Shown here: one piece after another, positions 27,001 to 35,665 of the stretch | Position numbering within the stretch: the first letter of the stretch is position 1 | How the letters are laid out: every line of letters begins with the position of its first letter | Assembly (NCBI RefSeq): GCF_039542345.1 | Contig: NZ_BAABHY010000001.1 | Span: 124,001-188,000, forward strand | Reading direction: 5' to 3' | DNA from: Orbus sasakiae | Lineage (GTDB): Bacteria > Pseudomonadota > Gammaproteobacteria > Enterobacterales > Orbaceae | DNA length: 64,000 bases | Notes under the pieces: model-generated | The model's database searches: none | The model's input: the letters and a program-made list of their open reading frames with translations, nothing else | Told to the model about the DNA's origin: nothing | Position numbers and translations under genes: made by a program

Positions 27001-29154
27001 CAAGTTAACATTGTTGCTCAACAACTCAAGACGGTAATGCTCAATAGTAAAGGCGAAGGTGAATTAGACCTTGCAATACCTGATTTTAATGGTGAATTAC
27101 GACTCATGGCACAAGCTTGGGATAGTCATCGCTTTGGTTTTGCTGAACAAACTATGACGGTTTCAGCCCCGGTTATTGCTGAACTTTCAACGCCTCGTTT
27201 CCTCTCGGGCGGTGATCAAACTGTTATGGCTTTTGAATTACGTAATTTGACTGATATAACACAAAATTTGACAATCGGCATCAATACGCAAGGCTTAATT
27301 AAATTACTTGATTATCCCCTTTCCCAGCAGGTTAGTTTAGCACCACAAGAGCAGCGTGTTATGCAAATTCCTGCAACGGCTGAATATGGCTATGGACAGG
27401 GCAAAATTACGGTTAATATTGATGACGTATTATTGGCTGATGGAGATAACTATCATTTATCGCGAGCATGGGCGATAGGTGTTAGGCCTCCTTATGCAGC
27501 AACCACACGGGCTTCATCAGCTGCGTTAAATGGTGGTGAGGGATGGACGCTATCTCCAGCTGCTTTAACGGATTTAATTGCAAATACGGTTGATGCTGAG
27601 ATTGTGATTTCACATAATCCACCATTTAATATTGCTAAGTACATTAAATCCTTGTATGCCTATCCTTATGGATGCTTAGAGCAAACCATCAGCCGTTTAT
27701 ATCCGTCATTGTATATCAATGAAGAGATATTAAAAAAATTAGGTATTGAAGGGGATTCTGATGACCAACGACGTAAAAATGTCCAAATTGGTATTGATCG
27801 TTTATTTGGCATGCAGCGCAATAATGGTAGCTTTGGACTATGGGGAAAAGAAAGCCCTGAAGAGTATTGGTTAACTGTTTATGCGGTTGATTTTCTGTTA
27901 CGAGCACAAGAACGTGGTTATCAAGTTAACCAGCAAGGTTTGACTCATGCATTTGAGCGTCTTGCTCAGTATATTTATGATCCAGCCGCTTTTTATAATC
28001 TAAATGGGTATTACGCCAGTGATATTGAGTCTTATATTGAATTTGCAACTAAATCTTACGCGGCATTAATATTAGCCAAACAGCATAAGATTACACCATC
28101 GATGCGTAATGAATTAAAAAGACTGTATCAGCAAGTCAAAAGTAATGATAGCACGGTTTTATTATCGCCATTACCGATTATGCAATTGGCAATTGCTTCA
28201 AAATTGACCGGCAATAATCGCAGTGCTGATGACTTATTCAATACTGCATTAATGACCAATCGAGATAGTCAATATTACTGGTTAGGTGATTATGGTAGTG
28301 CTATACGAGATAAAGCCCAAATTTATAACTTGATGGTTGAATATCAACTAGAAACTGATGCACAGGCCAGTTATTTATTAAAACTATCTAATTCACTACG
28401 TAATGAACGTTATTTGTCGACACAAGAGCTGAGTGCGCTGTTCTTGGTGAGTTGGCAAAATATGCAACAAAAAGAACAAGAGAATATTGTTGTCTTATTC
28501 AATAACAAAGAGAGCATCAAAGCGAAAGAAACAATTTATCGTACAATGGATTACAAACAGTTATCTAATGGAATTAGTGTACATAATCCTTATAATGCTG
28601 CACCACTGTATATTAGTTTCTCGATGTCAGGCTACGCGAAAAAAATGCCACCACCGACACCAGCCAATAATGTGCTGAATATTACAAGACAATATTTTGA
28701 TCTTAAGGGTAAACCGATAACAGCAGAACAACTCAACGTTGGCGATATGGTTATTGTGATGCTGGATGTGCGTGCTAATACGGTCATTAATGATGCTTTG
28801 GTTGTTGATATGTTACCAGCGGGATTAGAAATTGAGAATCCTAATTTATCTAACAGCTATGTCGATATTCGAGCGATTCCACAACTTGCTGAATTATTGA
28901 AAGAAGAGAGCAGTAGTGATGTGCGTTATCAAGAATATCGAGATGATCGTTATGTGGCAGCAATTGATGTCAAAAATAGTATTGCCAATAATCGTTATCG
29001 AACACGATTAACCTATTTGGCTCGTGCTGTAACAGTAGGAACTTATGCTGTACCAGCACCATTTGTGGAATCGATGTATAAACCTGAATGGAATGCGCTT
29101 GGCAATACTCTTGGCTTTATGATTATTGCAGATAAAACAAATCGTAAAGATTAG
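24022..29154 (+). CDS. yfhM: Bacterial alpha-2-macroglobulin lipoprotein
   Basis: Large periplasmic protease-trapping lipoprotein, 1710 residues (E. coli YfhM 1653). The signal peptide ends in the lipobox LLWGC, so the mature Cys is lipidated. Macroglobulin-like domains fill the first two thirds; the bait region lies near residues 900-1000, and the thioester motif CLEQ (YGCLEQTISRLYPSLY) is at C1218, followed by the helical thioester domain and a C-terminal receptor-like domain. The ATG at 24022 was chosen because the upstream TTG at 24010 sits inside the AAGGA site. It precedes pbpC, as in E. coli; the pair is thought to guard against proteases after envelope breach. Confidence 0.96.
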   Translation: MKHWINYVLLVSFSLLLWGCDNTDTNLSKPDDNTQNEIVVEFDDTPVISNKIDLPDTTTANSGNHKLAFAPSKELIKQYQNKSLSVLDSSEMILEGASTLVVTFSVPLDPKQNFNNVIRLIEDGKGDLDGHWELSSNGLELRHRYLEPNRKLSLHIDKMLQAINGERLKSAYKANITTRDRLPMVGFSSNGSLLPSKSMTGLPITTLNVNQVDVNFFRIKSDKIYDFMLDYGSVKLLSVWSSQYALSYADLVYSARFNLAPKANVQENVIIDLTNINELKGEGTYIAILNQSGSYNYSNPMTIFSISNVGISVHSYEKGKLAVFAHRLDDGSALDNIQITALCAKKVEKCQSVNVKTNKQGYAEFKLNLDGQYRLLTASDGEQMSFVYIDRGALDLSEFNVLGNTFYQKQLFTFGPRDLYRPNETVNLNALLRDADGQLLPDQPIKTEIISPTGQIIKDFVWKATDKQSGFYQTEYLIPTNAATGKWLFKFNLGDDIYRYHSFSVEEFLPERMAITLTPTADKPILNNQDATFAVKGWYLYGAPASGNELQANIVVLKERSVAQLTGFNIGSVSEANIDRQLNSINQTLNNQGVTQITIDKQNWSDIKSPIKVVLQASVLDVGGRPVTRSVTQTIWPATQMPAIRALFAESRYYDWSLDKYVNRPTVDIGNNAEFEIAYVDGKGNKLSSNQLTVRFVKERRDYYWTWSDSEGWQAQYDQKEFVISEDKIKVAANEVTKVSFLPDDEGSYRIEVIDAKNNVMSSMRFWHGYSWSDNTDHSGAVRPDQVKLSLDKATYQIGDTAKVHIEAPVSGSGYVSLETNDGTLWMKEIAVSQNGIDVDIPVKDWGRHDIYINAMVVRPSTDSAIQTIKRAVGLLYFPIDTSSRQLKLNIISPQKTHPDKTVKIKVSVANKQAANGKITVLLSAVDSGVLNITDFVTPDPYSAFLGRKRYNVEQFDVYGKLIEGGGRLVGISFGGDSSMSLQSVAGGKKPLTQVNIVAQQLKTVMLNSKGEGELDLAIPDFNGELRLMAQAWDSHRFGFAEQTMTVSAPVIAELSTPRFLSGGDQTVMAFELRNLTDITQNLTIGINTQGLIKLLDYPLSQQVSLAPQEQRVMQIPATAEYGYGQGKITVNIDDVLLADGDNYHLSRAWAIGVRPPYAATTRASSAALNGGEGWTLSPAALTDLIANTVDAEIVISHNPPFNIAKYIKSLYAYPYGCLEQTISRLYPSLYINEEILKKLGIEGDSDDQRRKNVQIGIDRLFGMQRNNGSFGLWGKESPEEYWLTVYAVDFLLRAQERGYQVNQQGLTHAFERLAQYIYDPAAFYNLNGYYASDIESYIEFATKSYAALILAKQHKITPSMRNELKRLYQQVKSNDSTVLLSPLPIMQLAIASKLTGNNRSADDLFNTALMTNRDSQYYWLGDYGSAIRDKAQIYNLMVEYQLETDAQASYLLKLSNSLRNERYLSTQELSALFLVSWQNMQQKEQENIVVLFNNKESIKAKETIYRTMDYKQLSNGISVHNPYNAAPLYISFSMSGYAKKMPPPTPANNVLNITRQYFDLKGKPITAEQLNVGDMVIVMLDVRANTVINDALVVDMLPAGLEIENPNLSNSYVDIRAIPQLAELLKEESSSDVRYQEYRDDRYVAAIDVKNSIANNRYRTRLTYLARAVTVGTYAVPAPFVESMYKPEWNALGNTLGFMIIADKTNRKD

Positions 29155-29431
29155 ATACGTATTACTGACATTGGTCAGTTTTGGCATAATTCGGTAGCAA
29201 ACTTATTGATTTGGTTGGGTTTAAATATGAATATAATTGGGTGGTTTTAGTACTACCCAGTAGATTAAAATATACAACAAAGTAGTGAGTATATTGAGTA
29301 AACCCACCGACTTAATCTCTTAATATGAGGTTGTGTCATATAGTGTTCAGCTTAAGATGAAATAGTTTTGATAAATAGCGAGACCTTTACGTCAGTGTGA
29401 GATGATAATTAATCCGAGTAGAACATAAAAC

Positions 29432-31774
29432 ATGAAATTACATCGACTCAAAAAAAGGTTATTCACACTGGTTGCGATACCGTTTGTCTTATTCATTTCT
29501 TTTATTATTGCAGATTATTCTTTTCCACTCCCCATTACCGAAACGAAACCTACTCAAACGATTTTAGCGCAAAATGGCGCACCACTCTGGCGTTTTGCTG
29601 ATAGCCAAGGAATATGGCGCTATCCCGTTACCTTAAATGACGTCCCCAATTACTACTTGCAAGCATTATTAACTTATGAAGATCGTCATTTTTATCAACA
29701 TTTTGGTGTCGATCTCACCGCGTTATTACGAGCGAGTTATCAAAATCTTGCAAATGGTAAAATTATCTCTGGTGGTAGTACAATAACCATGCAGGTAGCG
29801 AGAATTATTGATCCACATGAACGCTCATTTTGGGGGAAATTAAAACAACTATTTCGTACCTTACAGCTTGAATGGCATTATAGTAAGAAAGAGATTTTGA
29901 CCTTATATATTAACCGGGCCCCGTATGGTGGCACGATAGAAGGAATTGGGGCTGCAAGTTGGTCGTATTTGGGCAAACCACCAAGCCAATTAACCTACAG
30001 TGAGGCAGCGCTATTAGCCGTATTGCCCCAAGCGCCGAGTCGATTACGCCCAGATCGCTATCCAGATAGAGCACAACAAGCACGAGATAAAGTACTTGAT
30101 CGACTTGAAACATACCATGTTTGGTCATCAGATAAGTTAGAACAAATCAGGCAAGAGGAAGTATGGGCTTACCCACGCCAGTCACCACAACTAGCGCCGT
30201 TGCTTGCACGCCGATTAAGTCTTCATTACCCGCACCAAGCAATTATTCATTCTACAATTGATCAACCCTTGCAGTATACGCTGGAAGATTTAGCAATAAA
30301 TTGGAAAAATCAATTATTGCCCAAAACGTCATTAGCCATATTAGTGGTTGATCATACTGATATGACCGTCAAAGCTTATGTCGGTTCAATTGATTTTAAT
30401 GATAACAGCCGGTTTGGACAGGTTGATATGATTCAAGCATTACGTTCTCCAGGGTCGACACTCAAACCCTTCTTGTATGCTTTAGCACTTAATGATGGAA
30501 TCATTCATTCGCAATCATTGCTACAAGATGTACCAAGAATGACAACAGACTACCGTCCGAGAAATTTTGATGAAGGTTTTAATGGACCCGTCAGCGTCAG
30601 TGAGGCTTTACAGCGTTCATTAAATTTACCGGCAGTACAATTAATGGAAATTTATGGTGCAAAACGGTTTACCAGTCAGCTTAATTCTGTCGGATTAATG
30701 CTTTCATCTTCTGATAATCAGCCAAATATAAGTTATATTCTAGGTGGCGTATCTTTAAAAATGGATCAACTTGTCAGTAGCTACAGTGCTTTTGCTAGGC
30801 ATGGTAATGTCGCACCATTACGTTTTACGCTAGATGAGCCACTCATTGAAAAGCCATTGATTAATGAAGGGAGTGCCTGGATTACAAGACGTATTTTAGC
30901 GATGCAAAATGTGCCAATGCTAAATCAACAAATTGATAATATTGTACCGTTAGCCTGGAAAACAGGAACCAGTTATGGTTATCGTGATGCTTGGGCGATA
31001 GGGATAAATCCGCGTTATTTAATCGGGATATGGGTCGGTAGACCCGATGGTACGCCTGTCGTTGGTCAGTATGGTAACCTTACAGCGGTACCGGTTCTAC
31101 AGCAAGTTAATACGATTTTGTTAAATAAAGAGCGAGGACAAAATCGCCCATTACCAACAGATCCCATGCCCGATTCAGTAACTATCGCCGATATTTGTTG
31201 GCCTACGGGGCAAGTTTTACCGCCTCAAGATACAAATTGCCATCGTCAGAAACGCGCCTGGATTATTAACGAGCAGATTCCACCAACGCTCGAGCTACTG
31301 AATATTGCTAAACATCAATATTACCAGTCAGGTTCGATAACCTTGTGGCTAAATGAACAAGGATTACGCGTCGCTGCAGATTGTCGCGGTGCGATTGCTA
31401 AAAGTGTTGCATTATGGCCAATTTCACTTGAGAACTGGATTTTAACGCGTGAGAGACGACAAACACTCATTCCACCTATTGACTTGTCTTGTCCACCATT
31501 AGGGGAAGAACAACTCTCCCCATTACTGATTACCGGCATTGTGCCTAATCAGGTTTTTAGGGCATTACCAAACCAACAAGATTTTTCAGTTGCCATTAAT
31601 AGTCAAGGTGGTCGTGGTAAACGTTGGTGGTTTTTGGATGGTGATTTATTGGCTGAAACAGATTATCCTACAAGCATTAAACTGGCTTTAAGTATCAATG
31701 ATAAAGGTCACCATCATTTATTGTTGTTGGACGAAAGTGGACAAGTTGATAGAATATATTTTCAAATTCAATGA
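29432..31774 (+). CDS. pbpC: Penicillin-binding protein 1C
   Basis: Bifunctional class A peptidoglycan synthase, 780 residues (E. coli 770). A single N-terminal membrane helix (about 9-30) is followed by the GT51 glycosyltransferase domain (YEDRHFYQHFGVD, GGSTITMQVARI), the transpeptidase domain with the SxxK active site S342-TLK-345 (SPGSTLKP), KTGTS later on, and a C-terminal BiPBP_C domain (from about 700). It follows yfhM by 277 bases with no visible terminator and precedes ndk by 13 bases, the E. coli order. The 277-base spacer shows no gene. Confidence 0.96.
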   Translation: MKLHRLKKRLFTLVAIPFVLFISFIIADYSFPLPITETKPTQTILAQNGAPLWRFADSQGIWRYPVTLNDVPNYYLQALLTYEDRHFYQHFGVDLTALLRASYQNLANGKIISGGSTITMQVARIIDPHERSFWGKLKQLFRTLQLEWHYSKKEILTLYINRAPYGGTIEGIGAASWSYLGKPPSQLTYSEAALLAVLPQAPSRLRPDRYPDRAQQARDKVLDRLETYHVWSSDKLEQIRQEEVWAYPRQSPQLAPLLARRLSLHYPHQAIIHSTIDQPLQYTLEDLAINWKNQLLPKTSLAILVVDHTDMTVKAYVGSIDFNDNSRFGQVDMIQALRSPGSTLKPFLYALALNDGIIHSQSLLQDVPRMTTDYRPRNFDEGFNGPVSVSEALQRSLNLPAVQLMEIYGAKRFTSQLNSVGLMLSSSDNQPNISYILGGVSLKMDQLVSSYSAFARHGNVAPLRFTLDEPLIEKPLINEGSAWITRRILAMQNVPMLNQQIDNIVPLAWKTGTSYGYRDAWAIGINPRYLIGIWVGRPDGTPVVGQYGNLTAVPVLQQVNTILLNKERGQNRPLPTDPMPDSVTIADICWPTGQVLPPQDTNCHRQKRAWIINEQIPPTLELLNIAKHQYYQSGSITLWLNEQGLRVAADCRGAIAKSVALWPISLENWILTRERRQTLIPPIDLSCPPLGEEQLSPLLITGIVPNQVFRALPNQQDFSVAINSQGGRGKRWWFLDGDLLAETDYPTSIKLALSINDKGHHHLLLLDESGQVDRIYFQIQ

Positions 31775-31787
31775 AGAGGAATTCAGA

Positions 31788-32216
31788 ATGAGTATTGAGC
31801 AAACATTATCAATAATAAAACCTAATGCAGTCAAAAAGAATTTGATTGGTATTATTGAAACTCGCCTAGTACAAGCAAAATTAAATATTGTTGCTATGAA
31901 GATGGTGCAATTAACTCGGGCGCAAGCAGAAGGATTCTATGCAGAGCATCAGGGGAAGCCATTTTTTGAACGTTTAGTCGGTTTTATGACATCAGGGCCG
32001 ATTGTTGTACAGGTGTTAGAAGGCGACAATGCTGTTACTCATTACCGCGAGATTATGGGCGCAACCGATCCAGAAAAAGCATTAGCAGGGACATTACGTT
32101 ATGATTTTGCTGATAATGTGACTGAAAATGCAGTACATGGCTCCGATTCAACTGAATCAGCTCAGCGTGAAATTGCTTATTTCTTTGCCGATAGCGAAGT
32201 TTTTGCTAAAAAATAA
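31788..32216 (+). CDS. ndk: Nucleoside diphosphate kinase
   Basis: Transfers the gamma-phosphate between nucleoside tri- and diphosphates to balance NTP and dNTP pools; 142 residues. The phospho-accepting histidine is H117 in NAVHGSDSTESA. Start chosen at the ATG at 31788 because GAGG lies 8 bases upstream and MSIEQTLSIIKPNAV is the family start; longer frames run into pbpC. Last gene of yfhM-pbpC-ndk. Confidence 0.97.
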   Translation: MSIEQTLSIIKPNAVKKNLIGIIETRLVQAKLNIVAMKMVQLTRAQAEGFYAEHQGKPFFERLVGFMTSGPIVVQVLEGDNAVTHYREIMGATDPEKALAGTLRYDFADNVTENAVHGSDSTESAQREIAYFFADSEVFAKK

Positions 32217-32218
32217 AA

Positions 32219-32238
32219 AAGGCACCTTATGGTGCCTT
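32219..32238. terminator. Shared terminator between ndk and raiA
   Basis: 8-bp stem AAGGCACC / GGTGCCTT with loop TTAT. On the minus strand it is followed by TTTTATTTTTTAG, a strong intrinsic terminator for raiA; on the plus strand it directly follows the ndk stop but lacks a T run. Confidence 0.8.
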
Positions 32239-32258
32239 AATCCTGACTAAAACATTAT

Positions 32259-32582
32259 CTATTCAGGGACATAATCTTTGATACTTTCCGAAGCGCGTCT
32301 CGCTTCTGGTTTATGTTGTATTTTATTTAACTGTTTTTCTAGTTTACCAATTAAATCATTCACTGCGCTATACATATCATCATGTTTTGCGGAGGCCACC
32401 AGCGGTGATCCTTTTGTTGCAATCGTCGCATCAACAATAAATCCGTCGGGTTCTTTTGATAGGATAAAATGCGGATTAATTAATTGTGCTCGCCATTTAT
32501 CGAGTTTAGCAAATTTTTCTTCGATATAGCTTCTGATTGCTGGGGTAATATCCATTTGTTTACTGGTAATACTTAAAGTCAT
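32259..32582 (-). CDS. raiA: Ribosome-associated inhibitor A (hibernation factor)
   Basis: Binds the 30S subunit in stationary phase or cold and blocks translation. 107 residues from the ATG at 32582, which has a perfect AAAGGAGGT ribosome-binding site. MTLSITSKQMDITPAIRSY and INPHFILSKEPDGFIVDATI closely resemble E. coli RaiA (YfiA), rather than Hpf. It ends with a strong terminator shared with ndk. The 240 bases upstream, to purN, contain no gene. Confidence 0.93.
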   Translation of the reverse strand: MTLSITSKQMDITPAIRSYIEEKFAKLDKWRAQLINPHFILSKEPDGFIVDATIATKGSPLVASAKHDDMYSAVNDLIGKLEKQLNKIQHKPEARRASESIKDYVPE

Positions 32583-32823
32583 AATGACCTCCTTTTGTTT
32601 AATAACAAATACCACTAACAGATTAAATACTTACTTACTACATTGGCAAATTATTTCAAAAAGGTCAATATAAGTTTTAACTCTATTTTATTTTTAACCA
32701 TAATTTTACGAAAAAGAGTTATCAATCAAGCACATTGTGATTGACGATTAAGACACTAAATATTTGTTTGCATAAAAATCACGCGAATTTAAATAATTAG
32801 GGATACTAATGATATTTCAGCGA

Positions 32824-33462
32824 TTACTCGTCACCATATCCACTGGCCGGAATGCGTTTATCATCAAGATATGCTGCATCGTTTAGCATTTTCAAACGAT
32901 TGTCACAAAACCATTTTATAACGAGTGGGTAAATCTGATGTTCTTGAACCAAAATGCGGTCGATAACATCTTGTTCTTCATCATCGGCAAAAATCGGCAC
33001 TTTGGCTTGTAGTATAATAGGCCCCCCATCAAGCTCTTGGGTTACAAAGTGAATTGTGGTGCCATGTTCCGAATCACCAGCTTCTATGGCTCTACGGTGC
33101 GTATGTAATCCTGGATATTTTGGCAATAGTGATGGATGAATATTGAGCATCTTACCGGCATAATGATCGACAAAATCAGGCGTAAGAATACGCATATAAC
33201 CTGCAAGTATAATTAAGTCCGGATGGTACGTATCAATGATTGTTGCAACAGCTTGATCAAATATTTCACGAGATGGGTAATCGTGATGACTGATAACATG
33301 AGTTGGAATGTTGGCTTGACTTGCTCGTTCAAGTGCATAGACACCTGCTTTATTACTGATAACAGCAACGACTTGACCATTTATTTGATGTTGTTGACAA
33401 GCATCAATGATAGCTTGTAAATTTGAGCCACTACCCGAAACAAGCACGACAATTTTTTTCAT
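32824..33462 (-). CDS. purN: Phosphoribosylglycinamide formyltransferase 1
   Basis: Third step of purine synthesis, transfers the formyl group of 10-formyl-THF to GAR. 212 residues, starting MKKIVVLVSGSGSNLQ. The catalytic segment NIHPSLLPKYPGLHTHRRA (Asn and His) and the Asp of QELDGGPIILQ are present. It follows purM by 53 bases; that gap holds a terminator-like hairpin. The ATG at 33462 is preferred over GTG at 33471 by family alignment. Confidence 0.96.
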   Translation of the reverse strand: MKKIVVLVSGSGSNLQAIIDACQQHQINGQVVAVISNKAGVYALERASQANIPTHVISHHDYPSREIFDQAVATIIDTYHPDLIILAGYMRILTPDFVDHYAGKMLNIHPSLLPKYPGLHTHRRAIEAGDSEHGTTIHFVTQELDGGPIILQAKVPIFADDEEQDVIDRILVQEHQIYPLVIKWFCDNRLKMLNDAAYLDDKRIPASGYGDE

Positions 33463-33485
33463 AATACACATTTACCATAATGAAA

Positions 33486-33505
33486 AGGGCGTAATTTTAC
33501 GCCCT
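33486..33505 (-). terminator. purM-purN intercistronic hairpin
   Basis: Perfect 9-bp stem AGGGCGTAA / TTACGCCCT, loop of two bases, followed on the minus strand by TTTTCATT. It could be a partial terminator making purN expression lower than purM, or an RNA-stability element. Confidence 0.55.
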
Positions 33506-33515
33506 AGCTAGTTTT

Positions 33516-34553
33516 TTATTTAATCACGACTCGTTCAGCTGAGCTAGACGATTTTATTTCGCCAAGTAACCAAGCCTTTTCACCATTTTCATTAAGTAAT
33601 TTGATCGCTTGTGCAACGTCAGATTTTGGCAACGCAATGATTAAACCAACACCACAGTTAAATGTGCGGTACATTTCATGTTTATCGACATGACCGGCTT
33701 GCTGTAACCAATTAAAAACAACAGGCCATTGCCAACTCTTTTCATCAATAATAGCTTGAGTGTTGTCTGGTAAGACGCGTGGAATATTTTCCCAAAAACC
33801 ACCACCAGTAATGTGTGCTATAGCATGAACATCGATCTGTGAGATTAAATTTAAAATTGATTTTACATAGATTTTTGTTGGTGCAAGTAAATGATCTGCA
33901 AGGGGTTTACCTTCTAACTGTTCTGTCGCTGGATTTGCACCACTGACTTCAATGATTTTACGAACTAAAGAATAGCCATTAGAATGAGGACCACTTGAGG
34001 CTAGTGCAATAATCGCATCACCATCTTGTACTTTACTACCATCAATAATGGCTGATTTTTCAACTACACCAACACAAAAGCCGGCAATATCATAATCATC
34101 ACCGTGATACATTCCCGGCATCTCGGCTGTTTCACCACCCACTAATGCGCAGCCAGATTGTTTGCAACCATCTGCAATCCCAGTCACCACTGTTGCGGCA
34201 ACATCAACATTGAGTTTACCTGTTGCATAATAGTCAAGGAAAAATAAAGGCTCAGCACCTTGTACAATAAGATCATTAACGCACATTGCGACTAAGTCAA
34301 TACCAATTGAGTCGTGTCGATTTAGGTCCATTGCAAGACGAAGTTTGGTACCAACACCATCAGTGCCTGATACTAAGATCGGTTCTTTATATTTTTGTGG
34401 AATAGCGCAAAGGGCACCAAATCCGCCTAATCCACCAATAACTTCTGGTCGTTTAGTTTCTTTTACAACTGATTTAATGCGTTCTACAAGGGCATTACCG
34501 GCATCAATATCAACGCCTGCATCTTTATAACTAAGGGAAGTTTGGTTTGACAC
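33516..34553 (-). CDS. purM: Phosphoribosylformylglycinamidine cyclo-ligase (AIR synthetase)
   Basis: Fifth step of purine synthesis: closes FGAM to aminoimidazole ribotide using ATP. 345 residues, full length, starting MSNQTSLSYKDAGVDIDAGN. Typical segments are ILVSGTDGVGTKLRLAMDL and CALVGGETAEMPGMYHGDDY. First gene of purM-purN. A possible PurR operator overlaps a TATAAT hexamer about 100 bases upstream. In E. coli the divergent neighbour is upp; here there is a gene-free region. Confidence 0.97.
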   Translation of the reverse strand: MSNQTSLSYKDAGVDIDAGNALVERIKSVVKETKRPEVIGGLGGFGALCAIPQKYKEPILVSGTDGVGTKLRLAMDLNRHDSIGIDLVAMCVNDLIVQGAEPLFFLDYYATGKLNVDVAATVVTGIADGCKQSGCALVGGETAEMPGMYHGDDYDIAGFCVGVVEKSAIIDGSKVQDGDAIIALASSGPHSNGYSLVRKIIEVSGANPATEQLEGKPLADHLLAPTKIYVKSILNLISQIDVHAIAHITGGGFWENIPRVLPDNTQAIIDEKSWQWPVVFNWLQQAGHVDKHEMYRTFNCGVGLIIALPKSDVAQAIKLLNENGEKAWLLGEIKSSSSAERVVIK

Positions 34554-34647
34554 AATATGATTCCTTACCAGAAAGAATAAAAAACAGGCATTATTTTAGC
34601 AATGTTATCCCGTGTTGGCGATAGTTTGTTGATGGTTATTTTATTTT

Positions 34648-34666
34648 ATTATACAAACTGTTGCTC
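34648..34666 (-). promoter_or_regulatory. Possible PurR operator over the purM promoter
   Basis: On the minus strand GAGCAACAGTTTGTAT (34651-34666) matches the PurR palindrome ACGCAAACGTTTGCGT at 10 of 16 positions, including the GCAA and GTTTG cores. It overlaps a TATAAT at 34648-34653. No good -35 is visible. Confidence 0.35.
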
Positions 34667-35098
34667 AGTAAGCTTGATTGAGCTTAGGCTTAATCCAAGC
34701 ATAAAATGATACCTTACATCTGTTTGTACTCAAGGGAACATGAGGCAGGAGGGGTTAAATCGTTTGTGAGTGCTATTGGCAAGAATTGGGCTAAATGACG
34801 TAATTAAAGCGTATAACACATTTCGCCAACAATTGAGCGGTGCAGTGACGTTTTGCAAGGCTATGTGCTGTTGCGTATCATGATCTTTGATTTATTTAAG
34901 GCGTTGCGCTTATTATTTAGAAATAACAATTTTAAGCTAATACTAAAAATAGTGCTGTCTAATACTATTATAAAGGGGGTATTATTTTTTATCCTCATGA
35001 TGATATGGTTGTTAGTCTTTTGGGTAAATAAAATAGCCATATCATTTTATTGTTCATTGGTTAATCAATAGCTGACATAAAAAAGTCTCAACTTGGCG
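34667..35098. other. Gene-free region between purM and rpsO promoters
   Basis: About 430 bases with no convincing gene. A 63-codon hydrophobic ORF runs from an ATG at 34880 to 35071 on the plus strand (MIFDLFKALRLLFRNNNFKL... with one likely membrane helix), but no ribosome-binding site precedes it. No tRNA or recognisable sRNA fold was seen. Confidence 0.4.
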
Positions 35099-35126
35099 TT
35101 GCTATTTGGGCAAATCATCGTATAAT
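35099..35126 (+). promoter_or_regulatory. Sigma-70 promoter for rpsO
   Basis: -35 TTGCTA (35099-35104), 16-base spacer, -10 TATAAT (35121-35126). It would give a leader of roughly 100 bases before rpsO, similar to the autoregulated E. coli leader. Confidence 0.6.
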
Positions 35127-35235
35127 TAGCCGCTATTCATGAGCAACTGTTTATCATTTGCTATGAATCTTGGGGAAGTCACTGAATTAGAGATCGGGTC
35201 TTCTTAAATTCATTTAAAATCAATTGAGGTTTATT

Positions 35236-35505
35236 ATGTCTCTAACTGCTGAAGATAAAGCAAAACTTGTTGCTGAATATGGTCGTGGAACTAACGATAC
35301 GGGTTCTACTGAAGTTCAGGTTGCTCTTTTAACTGCTCGTATTAATGATCTACAAGGTCACTTTTCTGAGCATAAAAAAGATCACCACAGCCGTCGTGGT
35401 CTATTACGTATGGTTTCTAGCCGTCGTAAATTACTTGATTATTTAAAACGTACTGATGTTGAACGTTATAATCAATTAATCCAAAAATTAGGCTTACGTC
35501 GCTAG
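35236..35505 (+). CDS. rpsO: 30S ribosomal protein S15
   Basis: Binds 16S rRNA early in 30S assembly; 89 residues, typical throughout (MSLTAEDKAKLVAEYGRGTN, and DHHSRRGLLRMVSSRRKLLDYL). The ATG at 35236 has GAGG eight bases upstream. In E. coli S15 represses its own translation through a leader pseudoknot; the ~100-base leader here could do the same but I did not identify the fold. pnp, the usual next gene, is absent. Confidence 0.98.
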   Translation: MSLTAEDKAKLVAEYGRGTNDTGSTEVQVALLTARINDLQGHFSEHKKDHHSRRGLLRMVSSRRKLLDYLKRTDVERYNQLIQKLGLRR

Positions 35506-35521
35506 TTTTATCAAAAGTAAT

Positions 35522-35554
35522 AAAAAAGGACAATGTAGATTGTCCTTTTTTTTT
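35522..35554 (+). terminator. Intrinsic terminator after rpsO
   Basis: Stem AAAAAAGGACAAT / ATTGTCCTTTTTT, loop GTAG, followed by more T: a textbook terminator. Confidence 0.92.
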
Positions 35555-35647
35555 CGATTTTAAAACGGTATAAGTGATTCTCATCAATAGAATGGTCAAA
35601 TTTTAACCTATCATGTTATTGTAAGCACAAAAACCTCAAATGTTTAA

Positions 35648-35665
35648 AATTGATTTAAATCAATT
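35648..35665 (+). promoter_or_regulatory. FNR-type site upstream of aas
   Basis: Perfect 18-base palindrome AATTGATTTAAATCAATT containing the exact FNR consensus TTGAT-N4-ATCAA (35650-35663). A TATAAT lies at 35678-35683, only 24 bases from the centre, so the site would overlap the -35 region; repression is more likely than class II activation. Confidence 0.6.

Noticed and set aside
34853..35071. 72-codon ORF upstream of rpsO as a gene
   Set aside because: TTG start or an internal ATG at 34880, neither with a ribosome-binding site; kept only as a possibility in the gap description.
35570..35590. Fur-box-like TGATTCTCATCA upstream of aas
   Set aside because: Only the central part resembles a Fur box; flanks do not match and it lies 220 bases from aas.
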